Origin: Acanthococcus lagerstroemiae
Taxonomy: Eukaryota > Arthropoda > Insecta > Hemiptera > Eriococcidae
Assembly (NCBI GenBank): GCA_031841125.1
Contig: CM063109.1
Location: 4,936,321-5,000,320, forward strand
Length of the DNA stretch: 64,000 nt
Reading direction: 5' to 3'
Shown: positions 44,830-56,400 of the stretch, one piece after another
Layout: each line of letters opens with the position of its first letter
Numbering within the stretch: the first letter of the stretch is position 1
Program-made: the position numbers and the translations under genes
Notes under the pieces: model-generated
What the model was told of the DNA's origin: nothing
The model's input: the letters and a program-made list of their open reading frames with translations, nothing else
The model's database searches: none

Positions 44830-45800
44830 AAATACCGTAACATTTTATATGCTTTCGTACCTTATTAAAAAACATTTTCATGGAAATTCCCATGAACAAC
44901 ACGGTTGCAGACTGTAGTCGCGCAGAGTGCAGCAAAGATCAAGATCACTGAGCACATGGCTGGAAGAAAAATACATTTCCATGGTAATGTCAACCACTTA
45001 ATTAAATTGTCACCATGAAGAGCTAAATCATACGGACTGGTTTCGAGTTGGGGGAGGGGGAGGCATGGACATTTCTGTTAACAACACGGCGGCAGACTGT
45101 AGTCATGCAGGGCGCAGCAAATGTCAACCACTGAATTCGTGTCGGGGGAGCGTTACTGTTTTCGCTCAAATATACCCAAGTAGTAAAAGCACATAAAATG
45201 CTAAAATAAATTTCCATGGAAATGTCAACCATTGAATTCGTGTCAAGGGCGTATTATGGTTTTCGTTACGGTTTTGTTCAGGTATACCCAATAGTAAAAG
45301 CATGTAAAATGCTAAAGAACCGAAACCGAACCAAAATAAACAGGTTTTCATTCTGTTTGCAACATTTTATATGCTTTTTCTACTGGGTATACTTGAGCGA
45401 AGACCGTAACGCTTTCCCCGTAATGACTACCCCATAACCCCCAAAAACGCCCTTGTTACTATGACGTCATTCATACTACTGTGTATACTTTAGCGAAAAT
45501 TGTGTTTATACATTTCCATGAAAATTTATTTCTTCCAGCCATGGGTATACTTCAGCGAATTTTATATGCTTTTACTACTGAGCGTACTTGAGCGAAAATC
45601 GTAACGCTCCCCCCATAACAATCCCCCGTAACAGTCCCTCGTAACGCTCCTATTACTATGATGTCATACTATTTATTAAACTTGAGTGAAAATCGTGTTT
45701 ATATATTTCCATGGAAATGTATAAACACAATTTTATTAGAGTACGAGAGCATATAAAATGTTACACTACAACTACGTGTCTCTGTAGGAGACACGTATTG
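44830..45800. repeat. Repeat family D cluster with hairpin copy 3
   Basis: About 1 kb of mixed-orientation family D pieces: ACATTTTATATGCTTTCGTA CC, TGAATTCGTGTCGGGGGAGC, GGGTATACTTGAGCGAAGAC, TTTCCATGGAAATGT several times. The hairpin, stem ACGTGTCTC and loop TGTAG, is at 45774-45796. The pieces face each other, as in fold-back elements. Confidence 0.7.
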
Positions 45801-45804
45801 TTTC

Positions 45805-46115
45805 CGCTGTGTGCCAAAGAAAAGACATAAAAATGTCAAAATGACAAGGACGACAAACGGCAAAGACGACAGAGACAACAAGAACGACGAAGATAACAAG
45901 ATCAGCAAAGACGGCAAAGATGACAAAGACAACAAAAATGACAAGACGACGAAGACAACAACAGCGACAAAGACGGTAAGGACAACAATGGCGACAAAGA
46001 CAACAAAGATGGAAAAGACGACAAAGACAATAAAGATGGAAAAGACGACAAAGACAACAAAGATGGAAAAGACGACAAAGACGTGAAAGTCGACAAAGAT
46101 GACAAAGACGACATT
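45805..46115. repeat. GACAAAGAC-type minisatellite
   Basis: Starts as an irregular run of GAC/AAC/AAA triplets and ends in three near-perfect 27-bp units AAGATGGAAAAGACGACAAA GACAACA (about 46005-46085). The triplet structure leaves open frames on both strands (Lys/Thr/Asp-rich, Leu/Ser-rich) that I do not take as genes. Confidence 0.85.
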
Positions 46116-47004
46116 TTTTTTGTTTTTTATTTTTTCCTTCTCATTAACTCTGAAACTTGAAAAGTTTAGTGGGAAGGGGCAGTTTCCTTGTTTTTCTTTT
46201 CCTCCCAGCTTTCACGAGTGAGGTAAAATTCATGAAACATTCTGTACATGACATATGGAAAATAGTATATCCAGTGTATCTGGGTAATTCTCAGAATTGG
46301 GGCATATTTCAGTTCATCAAACTTTTTGAGACTACTTATTCGAAATTTCAATCGTTTTTTTAGTGAATGTATGGAATATTATCTCCTCAACCTTTCCTGA
46401 CATTGGTATACCTGCCCTCACCCCTAGACACACCACAAAATCAAATAAACCCTCAGAATATTCCATCGTAGGGGCTGTTATGGCTCACATTTTCAAATTT
46501 CAAGTTTGTTGAAATGATGTAATGAAATGTTTTCCTCGGGGAAAATTAGGTGGAAATTCACTAGTATGAGGGAGAATACATTTTTACAGCAAAAACAGCA
46601 ACTCAGATTATATCACGCGCCCTCAAGCTGAGGTAAAAAGGAAGTTCTGCATTTGAGGTTCCATTGTAGTGGCTATTTTTCAGTAGTGCCCTCTGGCTCA
46701 CAGATTGAATCTCGAATGCTGCCAATTGGCTGCAACGCTGTGGTGCTGTAGTAAGGATACCATGCGCATCTCAGATCTTGGGATCTCAGTGTTACTATCT
46801 AATTTTTCAATGAAAATATCTGATAACGCGCTTATTTACAATTTTTGAGGTATTTCGTAGTGGCTTATCACATCTTGTTGGAATGCTGCTAAATCCTGGA
46901 AAAAAAGAAGGATTATACTGAAATTATTACGTATATTGACATTGAAATATTAAAAACTGCTCATAAAATTATACTTGAAGTCTCAAATTCAATTTACCTA
47001 CTAT

Positions 47005-47104
47005 TTTTCTTACGTAGTGGATCATATTTAGTTTTCTTTTGTAGTGGCAATGCTAATATTTCTAACCACTACCATGGAACTAAATATCCACTACGTAAGA
47101 ATGA
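47005..47104. repeat. Short hairpin, ~36-bp arms
   Basis: TTCTTACGTAGTGGATCATA TTTAG at left pairs with CTAAATATCCACTACGTAAG AA at right; both arms also carry GTAGTGG/CCACTAC. The loop is about 20 bp. It directly abuts the element at 47107. Confidence 0.8.
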
Positions 47105-47106
47105 AC

Positions 47107-49640
47107 ATTAGGGTGGCCCTCTGTCATAGATGACGAAAAATATATTTTTGATATTTCACTCTCCCATTCCCCCCCCCCTAGAATTGTTCCTTCATATGAA
47201 AAACCATTCCCTTAAAAATTTCAGCTCAATTGATCACTTTTAAGGTGGCCCGAATGAGAGATTTCATTAAAATGAAGGTAATGCGCCGGCTATTCTTGCA
47301 TGTCCGTTGCGACCCGCGAAAAAACTCGGGCATCAACGGTCCCTGAGATACGCCGTATAATCTTGTTGACTAAAATTCAGTTTTTGCATTTCTGACTTAA
47401 AAAATGAATATTAATTTTTTTTTCTTCTATTCTACTCGGTGTATCTAGTTTACTGATTTAATTATGTTAATTATGAGATGTATCTCTCTATCCCTCTCTC
47501 CCGTGTTAAAGAGCAATATCATTATCAAAAGATAAGACTATCAAAAGTATTCAATCCGGATTATCCCATCATGATAAAAATATGCGTTCTGCGATTAGCC
47601 TCGAGAATAAAGAGTCAGTCACTATTCAGCTTTTCAGGCGAATATGTGTACTCCACCGTTGTATGAAAATTCGTGTATGTTCAAGATCGTGGTCCAAATG
47701 GTTCAATAAATTCGGTTGTATTTCACTGTTTGTAAAGTATTAATTAAGTCGGTATGAAAGTTGTGCTTTTTCGAGCGGTTATTTGTTTTTGTGGTAACAA
47801 CGAACGGTGCTAATAAAAACGGGTATGTAACTGGAATTTTATTATTTTCGTAAAAGTGTTTGAAAGAGATAAAGTGTATTCCAGAATCAATAAGTACCTG
47901 TCAAATTTCAATCCTGACCGGTACTATAATTCGAAAGGGTACCTAAGCCTATCCATGATGTAGCTAATGAACTCTATTTCGTTTTACTATGCCAGAAAGA
48001 CGGCATGATATGTGTAGGCAAGGCTGACATGACTTCATCCTCAACCATTCGAGTGATCAGCCTAAGTATGTAACGATATAGCCGAAATTTGAGTAGCTGA
48101 GCCGGAGACTCGTGGCTTATAGCCCTATCTGTGTTAGGCGACATGGCAAATTTAGATATCGCAGATAACTGGTGAAGTAAACGACGTGCTGATGCTGTTT
48201 ATTGGAATGCTATATGAACGAGTCAAATAGGGCGGGGTTTTAACTCACGTTTCCCGCCACAATTATTTGTTGGTTGGGTTTTTATTTATTGTTTAAACTG
48301 TGAATTACGAGCTAAAGGAGCAAATAAAACTTTGAGTTGTCCCTCACCGTCAAAATTTAAAAATAAGCAAAAACGAAGGACAAAAACAATTCTTAATATG
48401 ACGGGATACAGAATACAGTACCCAAATTCTGAGAAATCAACACTTAGTTTAATATGATTGAAATAATAAAATGTTACGAATGTTTAATCTTTGTTTTTAT
48501 TCCGAATATGTATGAATTAAACAAATTTAATGAATGTTTAATGTTATTTGTTTATACTTTCTAAAACAAATCGAATTTCGAAAATAAACGACCTTTAAAT
48601 GACCTCCCCCCCAATTTGCTATGAAAGCGCTAAAATAATAAACTATTAATATGGATATCATTTTAATGAAAAAAGTAAGTTGGATAATATACTGAGACAA
48701 TGTTTATCTAATTTTAAAATGATCTAGCCAAGTATTTATCTAAGAAGCCCAATCTCCTCTTTAATAAGAGATGCACCTAGCAGATATTGCTCCTATTCAT
48801 AATTTCTTGATGACTGATGAATGTGATAAGGGCAAGAGAAAGGGTATCTCACATGCAAAAGAACATTATGTATTTTTCTAAAATATTTTCTGCGATTCAT
48901 TAATCATTAAGTCTTTTCATTTTTTTTTGAGTTGGGAATTATTTTTAGTAGGTATTTTTGAGTAAAAAACTAGAAATGTCACTTTTCGGGGAAAGTTTTT
49001 TGAAAAATATGCAGAATTGGTGTAAAATATGCCGTGAATGCCCAAATATGTGAAATATACAAAATGAAGCGCTGCTCATTTAACTCAGAATTTTGTGATT
49101 CGTGAACATCTTTTGAAACTTCTGGAATACACGCCATAGATAAAAATATGCATTCGCATACAAATTGCAACGCGGGTCATTATACAAATAATAGAATTTT
49201 CCAATTCTAAATTCTTTGTTCTCTTTTTCAAGGTATAATTTGCTGATTTTTAAATGTTTTAATGACCTGCTTCAAAAATAAATGCCGTTAAATCACTTAA
49301 ATGACTGTTAGACGCCCTGTGTTTTCTTTTCTTTTCTTCTCTTTTTTTCCTTCAAAAAGAAGTTATTTAAAAAAATCTGCGGTGAAAAAATTTGAAACGC
49401 CAACTGTACTTTTACAAGCATATGCTTACCGTGCAAAGCATCGTTCTTCACCCGGCACTGTAACGTGTGAGTAGCGCGCTCGACCGCGCAACCTCCATTT
49501 TCATGAAATCCCTCATTCGAGCCGCTTTAAAATTAATTAATCGAGTTGAAACTTTTAGGAGACCATTTTTTCATATGCAGTAACAGTTCTAGGGGGTGGG
49601 AGCTGAAATTTTCGAAATTTGATTTTTAAGGGCCACCCTT
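47107..49640. mobile_element. 2.5-kb element with ~200-bp imperfect inverted termini
   Basis: Left AGGGTGGCCCT and right AGGGCCACCCT start the arms. They continue with CCCCCTAGAAnTGTTnCTnCATATGAAAAA, CCTTAAAAATTTCAGCTC-like and GAATGAGnGATTTCATnAAAATG pieces to about 47330 and back from about 49440. The interior is AT-rich with no recognisable transposase. It is non-autonomous or very old. Confidence 0.7.
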
Positions 49641-50480
49641 GTACATATTTATACACCCATATCCTAAGTGTACTTGTAGCTCACTTACCTTGCTAATTGA
49701 CTTTCTGAAGACCATGTACATGATTTTCCACACATTATACAGGAAAACTGGTTGCCTGGATCATCATCATTCCACTACTGCACTGCCAAAGAAATATTCA
49801 CACAACAGCTGCTACTGCGATGGAAATTCTAATGTTGTGGTTGCCACTACGATGGAAATTCTTTCGTAGTGTCTATAGATTTTTAGAAACACTCTGCCCC
49901 CGCCCCTTTTCAGCATTAATTGAGCCGTAGGCTAGAAATAGTATCAGCGTTATGTCTATTACCAAACTGCCCAAAAAAATGGCAAGAAACATGCTTTCCA
50001 AAACTAATTTTTATTGTGAGTGAAATATGCCCCAATTCTGAGAATTACCCATCTATGAAAAAGATGTATTTTTCCAATACCTTCGATAGATCTGACTCTG
50101 TCTAACTTGTCCCACCTCGCTGATCTTTTTCGCATTTTTGCGGATAAGCACTGTTCATCCATCGGTCAATTAGTCAAAAAATTCATCGACAATCCGACCA
50201 TCAGTAACCAGATTTGATTTTTCACTTTTCGACGTGCATTTGAACTCACAATTTTTTACTTTTTACTTGTAAACAACTCATCGAATTACATTTTTCACAT
50301 CAAACTTCTAGCCTTTCATTATGAGAACTTCTGACTCTGTTGAGAGGAAACCCGAGCTCCCATATGTTCTTCTTCAACCTGAGTTGTACTTTCTAGTTCT
50401 GTGAGACATCCGTGCATACGCGTATGCGAATGACTTATTGCATCAATAAGACGCTAATTTATTCTTTTTTCGGTCTTCAG

Positions 50481-51881
50481 GGAAGAAGAAGGTCGCGACT
50501 TGGTTGGCAAGCGCACAATGGACTTCAAAGTGAGTTACCTGGACGCCGGTCTCACCAATTCTTACTTCAGCGACTCCGACCAGTTGCTGAGTAACTCCAG
50601 CTCCAATCAGTACTCTTCCACGTCCACCACGGTACAGCAAACGGCGACCAAATCACCGACGCCGCAGCGCGTCAACCGGCGTTACAAAACGCAGTTACGC
50701 GATTTTCTTTCCACGTGCCGCACGAAACGGAAATTGAACAGCCACCATCAGCCGCCGATCGCGCACCCGACGCCGACGACGCCGTCCGTCGACTACATCG
50801 CCGGCGCTGACCCGACAGCGGCAGCTGCCGTCGCCGTCGCCTATTCGAACCTGAATAGCATGTATCCGACGACGTATCCGACGTCGGCGGCCAGCACCGA
50901 CAACGGCTTGTCCGGCTACATGAGTCACTCCGGTAACTTTCATCAGTCGTTGTACGACAACCGGTTGCCGTATCTAACGACGCCGGACAACCTTTTTCAC
51001 CAGTACCGGCCGCTCGGCAATTACTACACCGATTACCATACGGCGGCCGCAACCGCCACTCCGTACGTGTCGAACGGATTCCTCGATATTCCTAGCCGAG
51101 CCTCTCCGTCTAGTCTACCCACGTATGATACAAGTGCTCACCACCACCCCCACCACGTGGCGCCGCATCAGGAGAACAAGATGAACGACTGCGACAAGCT
51201 GTACGCGTGCGGCGGCCAGTCGCTGATGGAACAGAAGTACGTGGCCGGGGTGGATAACAGCCGGTACGTGGGTGTTGGCGGTGTGGCTGGCGGCGGCAAG
51301 TGCATCGACGTGACCGGTGGCGGCGCGTACAGCATGTCGTCGGTGGTGCCGTCCACGTCGTGCGAGGTGCAGACGAACCGCAATCTCAACCGCATGAAAA
51401 TCGAGCACGTGTCCGCGGCGGAGCCGTCGTCAGTTACCGTGAACGGATTGATCGCTTCCAAACTGGACAACGTTAAGACTGAGGTGCTGCAACACTATTC
51501 GCCGCTGCCGCCGGTGGCCGAGCCGCCCCGCCAAACTGTGCTGATGTGGGCGCTAAACCACACGCCGCAGTCGTCTGCCAGCAGCGGCCGCTCACCCACC
51601 GAGAACAGCTCGACGGCCAGCACGCCGCCGGTGCTGATCAACGGCTCGTCGCCGTATTTGGCTTCCAGCAGAGACGCCGCCGCCGCCAAAAAGCCGTACG
51701 CCTCCAGCGACCCGCTCAAGTCGCTCGCCGAGATGAACACGATGCCGGTGACCAAATGGGAGCCGGATACGCCCCCTAGTCCCAAGTCGTATTATCATCA
51801 CCAGTACACCAGTGACGGTGGCACTGCAGAGGTATGGCCACCACCACACCATCAGTTCTATCCTTATCACCACCATCACCA
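50481..51881 (+). CDS. ss: Spineless/AhR exon: large transactivation-region exon
   Basis: One base completes Met; then EEEGRDLVGKRTMDFKVSYL follows PAS-B. A basic block RRYKTQLRDFLSTCRTKRKL lies about 70 codons in (near 50676-50736), a stretch I recall as conserved in insect Spineless. The rest (about 466 codons in all) is low-complexity: Ser/Thr-rich, Ala runs, Tyr/Asn/His-rich pieces, a Gly-rich stretch, VTKWEPDTPPSPKSYY near the end and a terminal His run. Its GC and CpG content are much higher than in the introns. Acceptor TTCGGTCTTCAG/GGAAG; donor CACCA/GTGAGT, exit phase 2. Overlapping open frames in other phases are shadows of this composition. Confidence 0.96.
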
Positions 51882-52184
51882 GTGAGTGCTTTCACACACT
51901 TTATAGTTTTGCTCGCGCTCTCGTGAGGCCGGAGGCTTTCCGCGCGTAACGCTTTTTGACTCGACTTTGCTTTTACTTGTCGCTGCTTGTGCTCGCTATA
52001 TACACCATCGTGGCTTTATGAAGTTGTATTAAGTACAGGCGGCACTGACGCCGCACGCTTTTAGCTGATGAGCGTGTATTTTGACCGCTGGCATGTAGCT
52101 CCAGTTGCTGTTGTTCTTTTGAGTTAACCATTACATTTTTTATGAGCGGTGGAAGCATAGGCGCAATTGAATTGTTCTTATATT

Positions 52185-52400
52185 ATCTTAGTGAGTCTGA
52201 ACGAAGTCTCAATAGCAATTTAAAAGTCTTTCTCTGATCTTAACTAATCGTACCTTTAAAAGTCTTGCGAAGTGTTACCGTGCATTGCATAGTCTTAATG
52301 AGTTCTGACAAGTCTCGCGAGCCTTAATGCGTCTTTATAAAGGCTTAACGCTTCTCAACAGTTTAAAATAATCTAGACCAATTTTTTTCCCAGTTTGATT
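52185..52400. repeat. Degenerate AGTCTT-type quasi-periodic sequence, block 5
   Basis: GTGAGTCTGAACGAAGTCTC, AAAAGTCTTGCGAAGTG, CATAGTCTTAATGAGTTCTG and GCGTCTTTATAAAGGCTTAA recur with the same loose spacing as the other blocks. Confidence 0.55.
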
Positions 52401-52429
52401 TAATTTTCCCTAGAATTAAGGTACCTCAC

Positions 52430-54120
52430 TCAACCTCATACGGATTCGGAAAAAGATATGGAAACAAGGGACTGTATAAATAACCCGCCTACACCCATCC
52501 CTTTCCCACACATAATGGAATGCGAAGTGAAGTCCATGCTCTCTCGTTTGAAAACTGACAAATCCCCGGGAACAGACCGCATAGGGAATGAAATACTAAT
52601 ACGACTTTCCAAAAGTATCACGGGACTATTGACCCAAGTCTTTAACAAAATTGTAGAAAGCAAAATAATTCCCAAGCAATGGGAAATGGCGGAGATTATT
52701 TCAATACATAAAAAAGGGGACAAAACATTAATAGATAACTATGGACCTATCAGTCTCACTACATGCATTGATAACGGACTTTTGACGATACTCAAGAATA
52801 GGTCATATAATCAACTGGAGTGGTATCTTGACAAAACACAGGCGGGCTTTAGGAAGGGGTTCTCCACAGTTGATCATATACACACGTTAGGCCAAGTGAT
52901 AGAATAAGCGAACGAGTACAACTTAGAAATACACCTCCTGTTCATTGACTCTCAGAAAGCATTCGACTCAGCTGAACACCACTGCATATGGGAGGCACTA
53001 GAACCTTTGAGTATAAATCTCCTGGAGAGATAGAAATCGGATTATTTACATTATACGAGCGTGGAACTGTAGAGCGCGCTATACCGTGTGACGCATGCGT
53101 TTCTGTCATGCGAATGCCCCGTTGTGAACAAACTGATTGCCATTAGCTTTCATTAGCACCGGGGGCATCTGCATGACAGAAATGCGCGCTCTACAGGTCC
53201 AGCATAGGAAACATGGTTTCTATCCCTCCAGGAGATTTTTATACTCAGAGACTAGAACAAGCAGGATATGCGATAGAAAATCATAAGAATTGTGGAGAAA
53301 ATATACATAAATTCCAAAGCCTACGTAAGAATGGAGGAGAAAGAGCAATCGTTCAAGATATGGAGGGGAGGTCTGACAGAGTGATCCCTTCTCGCCGAAT
53401 CATTTTACATGCGTGCGGGAAAGAGTGTTCAAAAAATGGACTGGGACGATAAATGGGAAGAAACTAAGTAATTTTAAATTCGCGGATAATGTGGTGTCCA
53501 TACATGTAAATGGGGACCTGGGGAAAATAGCAGAAGAATTATTCGAGGAATGTGGCAGAATAGGGCTACAGGGGAACATCAATAAAACAAAACATATGAG
53601 CAACACCGACGATACACATTTGGAGATTGGCACACTTAAAAGGAGTCCAAAACTATACCTACCTAGGACAAAATGTCTCGTTTCAAAAAGGTCTAGATAA
53701 AGAATTTCAAATCCGGCGGGGAAAAGCATGGAGAAGTCTTTGGGCCTTAGGGAAGATATTCAAGGGTAACACGAGCTTACAAGCCAAAGCAAACATTTTT
53801 AACATGTGTGTAATTCCGGTGCTGACCTACGGGCACAGACATGGGTCCTCACAAAGACTCAATTGGAAAAATTTTAATCCAGTCAGAGAGCCATGGAACG
53901 CAGTATGTTGGTATAAAAAGGATAGACAAAGTTAGAAACGCAACAACCAGAAAGAGGACGGGACTAACAGACGTGGGATATAAAATTAAAAAATTAAAAT
54001 TCAAATACGCGGGTTGTGTTATGAGAGGGGCAGATGACAGGTAGACAAAGAGACTTACAGAATGGCGCGCGTTCAGTATTGTTATCAGTATCAGTATAGC
54101 TACTCGTGGACGAAAAAAAG
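52430..54120 (+). mobile_element. LINE reverse-transcriptase fragment, sense to the host gene
   Basis: The + strand encodes RT fingers (LKTDKSPGTDRIGNEIL, HKKGDKTLIDNYGPISLTTC), QAGFRKGFSTVDHIHTLGQV, and after a stop LLFIDSQKAFDS. A fold-back insertion at 53007-53250 breaks the frame. A damaged catalytic box FADNVVSIHVNG (usual FADDI) follows, then KTKHMSNT, and a C-terminal domain (YLGQNVSFQKGLDKEFQIRR, KLKFKYAGCVMRGADDR). It looks like an RTE-type or related element. Both ends are missing and frames change several times. Confidence 0.8.
53007..53250. repeat. Nested fold-back inside the LINE
   Basis: Outer arms: TTGAGTATAAATCTCCTGGA (from 53007) pairs with TCCAGGAGATTTTTATACTC ending near 53247. 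Inner arms: CTGTAGAGCGCGC at 53067 pairs with GCGCGCTCTACAG ending at 53196, and TTTCTGTCATGC...GCCCC pairs with GGGGGCATCTGCATGACAGAAA. The inner 130 bp look like a small MITE; the outer pair may be duplicated LINE sequence. Confidence 0.8.
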
Positions 54121-55227
54121 GAATAAAAAGTGAAAAATTTGATAAAATTTTAATTTTGAATATGAATAATGAGAGGTTGTTGAGGAATCGGTTGAACATA
54201 TGAGGGTTCGAGACGGAGGGGAAAGCCAAAACTAAGACGAAGGGATGAATTAACAAGGAGGGTGGGTCCACAATATGGGGTAGGGAAACTTTTAAACGGG
54301 AAAAGTATAAGAAAATCGGTGAGGCGTATGCCCAACAATGGGGCGGATGAAAACGAATCTGGATGATTCTTGGTAAAGTTCAATATAATCTTTAAAAGTT
54401 TTATTGAGTCTCGAGTGGCATTGAATCTTAAATACATTTTTCTTGAAATGTAGCTATCTGAACGGTGCCTTAGTCTAAACTTCACAGGTCTAAGTTGTTC
54501 ACAGTCTTAGGATTTTCCGGCATTACCCAATTGTCTTCCTCAAATTGCGACGAATTTCGTCTTATATTGGAAACGCACTTCCGGCGTTGAGTTTTAGAGT
54601 TACTCGCCGAAATAGAATCCGAAATTGGGACACTGCAATTTCGAATTCAGATCTGATATAGTCATAAAACCCATATGTGCGAGTAGACGCTTTAAAAAAC
54701 TGAGTCATAAAACTGTAACACGTAGGTAATTACGCTTTTACAAATGGGACACTGTAGAGAGTGCGATGAAAGCTAAAAATTGACAGGGTCTAACACATCA
54801 CTGACACGCACAAGTTAAGATGTAACAATTATTTTTTAATTAAAGTGCAAATGGATCACGGATTTAATATGTAAATTTTACTTTTCGTAAATGCACTGCA
54901 ATATATTTTCGAGGTTGCCATCAACATTCGGAAAAATATTCTCGGATGAGTAGCCTATAATTACGAAAATTTAATTGTTACCTATTTTATAACGCTACCC
55001 GTAACAAGATGAAGGGGGTTTTTGATACAGAAGGTCGACAAAAAATCGACTACAAAATAACTTATTTCGACTTTCGTATAAAATATTCTTACATTTTTCA
55101 ACGAAAACATCAAATTCTACATCATTAGCTACTTTAGGTACAAGTTAGTCCGAGGTATCGATGTTGATGGCAATCTTCAAAAATTGAACTTTAGTGGCAA
55201 AACTAACTAATTTCATTTTCAGCACAG

Positions 55228-55336
55228 CAGTTGCGAGGTCGGGAATGGTCGCAGAATGCGGTTACCCTCAGATAAACCGGACGGGAGTCCTTTGCTGTCC
55301 ATCTCGGAGGTGACGAACACCTTATTGAATCAATGA
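55228..55336 (+). CDS. ss: Spineless/AhR terminal coding exon
   Basis: The first base completes a His; then 35 codons run SCEVGNGRRMRLPSDKPDGS and PLLSISEVTNTLLNQ to TGA at 55334-55336. The SISEVTNTLLNQ end is, as I recall, the conserved insect Spineless C-terminus, which decides the frame. Acceptors at 55227 and 55230 (CAG/CAG, a NAGNAG site) are both in frame and differ by one residue. An AG at 55222 would give a different, shorter tail of about 30 residues. Confidence 0.85.
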
Positions 55337-55350
55337 TGCAATCATTAATG

Positions 55351-55356
55351 GTGAGT
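55351..55356 (+). promoter_or_regulatory. Splice donor 14 nt after the stop codon
   Basis: ATTAATG/GTGAGTTT is a strong donor match; the exon would end at 55350. With an acceptor such as TTGTTTCCAG at 55980 it would define a 630-bp intron in the 3' UTR. The junction lies close enough to the stop not to trigger nonsense-mediated decay. Confidence 0.45.
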
Positions 55357-55401
55357 TTCACACTTTTATATTATAGTCCGCTAGTACATACGTAAATCTG
55401 C

Positions 55402-55689
55402 CATGGGCGCCGGTAGAATTTTTTGATGAGGTAGCAAGAGAAAATGCTGACGACCATAATTTAACCTTGATTTTTGTATTTGAATTAAGATTAGTAAATA
55501 GTTACATGGGCATGAGTCACTGGCTGTTCCTTGTTCTCACCTTTAAAGATTTTTTTTTTTTTTTTATGTTAATAAACGATTAAATTACCTGAATCACAAA
55601 TATCCCTAATTATGCACAAAAAAAAAAAAAAAATGAAAAGCTTATGAGGTAGCGGTCGATACCTCCGCTACCCTCTGCGGGCGCCCATG
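55402..55689. mobile_element. Non-autonomous hAT-type element
   Basis: Ends CATGGGCGCCGG and CGGGCGCCCATG; exact 8-bp duplication AAATCTGC at 55394-55401 and 55690-55697. 288 bp, with GAGGTAGC/GCTACC subterminal words and a long A/T run. It lies inside the putative 3' UTR intron. Confidence 0.85.
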
Positions 55690-55980
55690 AAATCTGCAGT
55701 TATTGAAATGAAGAGTTGGATTACTAATTTGGTGGGGTGATTTTCCACACAGAAGTTCTTAAATTTGTCGGCCACCAACTCCAGAACAGTCAGGTATTTT
55801 GGTTGATATTTTAGGGTAACATATGCAAGTTCAATCTTGCCAATTTCAAACTGACAAGAAAATGTACTGACTGTTTTAGACTTAGTATTCTGGTTGTAGC
55901 ATCGGCTTGTTTATTCTTAGGTACCTCGAAACGTCGAACTACTTATTTGTAGTAACGTTTATTTTGTGACCTTGTTTCCA

Positions 55981-56400
55981 GATCGATCTCGAATATTGTC
56001 ATTCAAGACGGTGACCAATCGACTCCGCCAAGTTTTCATTTCAATTTCACTATTCTAGTCGTTATTAGTTTAAAACTTTTCAGTTATAATTCGTGTACAT
56101 GTTTTTATTTTTGTTTTTTTCTCTTTTTCCTTTTTTCCCCTCTCTTTTTCTTTTCTTTTTAAATTTGTCTTCTACGTGTATGTACGCTCTTGACTAGGAA
56201 AAAGAATTTACATAATTGTCCATTATTTCGTAAGTAGATAAGTTTTATTAATATTTTTCCTTTGTTTCCAATTTATTTATTTCTTTTTATCGTTTACTTG
56301 AATTAGATAATAGTTTTATTAAATGTGAAAAAAATTTAGACGATTGTGGATGTTTGCTGGCGTGAAGCGGGCTGGCAACCAGCGTATCATTTTATTGACT
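55981..56400 (+). other. Putative 3' UTR exon of the spineless-like gene
   Basis: Unique sequence after a good acceptor (TGACCTTGTTTCCAG/ATCGAT). It is AT-rich, has no long frame and no repeat relatives, and contains a long T/C run and TGTACATG and TGTATGTA words of the kind seen in regulated UTRs. A weak poly(A) signal ATTAAA lies at 56318-56323, with a GT-rich stretch (TTGTGGATGTTTG) about 22 bases on. Assignment is by position and splice signals only. 56400-57240 shows nothing further. Confidence 0.35.

Larger units (their letters stand above)
46282..50050. mobile_element. Possible 3.8-kb element bounded by a perfect 30-bp inverted pair
   Basis: GGGTAATTCTCAGAATTGGG GCATATTTCA at 46282-46311 has its exact complement at 50021-50050. 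Inside both ends are scattered CCATyGTAGTGGC words in opposite orientation (46660 and 49812-49860). A second element with its own inverted ends is nested at 47107-49640. Outer target duplication was not found, so the boundary is uncertain. Confidence 0.55.
42786..50480 (+). other. Intron between PAS-B and the transactivation exon
   Basis: A 7.7-kb GT-AG intron. It carries family D repeats, a 360-bp fold-back, a minisatellite and a pair of nested inverted-repeat elements. The pieces 42850-43080, 43640-44820 and 50060-50480 show nothing beyond ordinary AT-rich sequence. Confidence 0.9.
51882..55227 (+). other. Last coding intron
   Basis: A 3.3-kb GT-AG intron holding an AGTCTT block and a sense-oriented LINE fragment. 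51900-52185 and 54500-55215 show nothing else, apart from a weak AGTCTT-like echo at 54370-54510. The 3' end TTCATTTTCAGCACAGCAG offers three closely spaced AGs. Confidence 0.9.

Noticed and set aside
45811..46114. Lys/Thr- and Leu/Ser-rich frames
   Set aside because: They come from a triplet-phased minisatellite that is open in more than one frame.
50543..51879. Several long open frames on both strands overlapping the large exon
   Set aside because: They follow from its high GC content and biased codons; only the + frame joined by the splice sites continues PAS-B.
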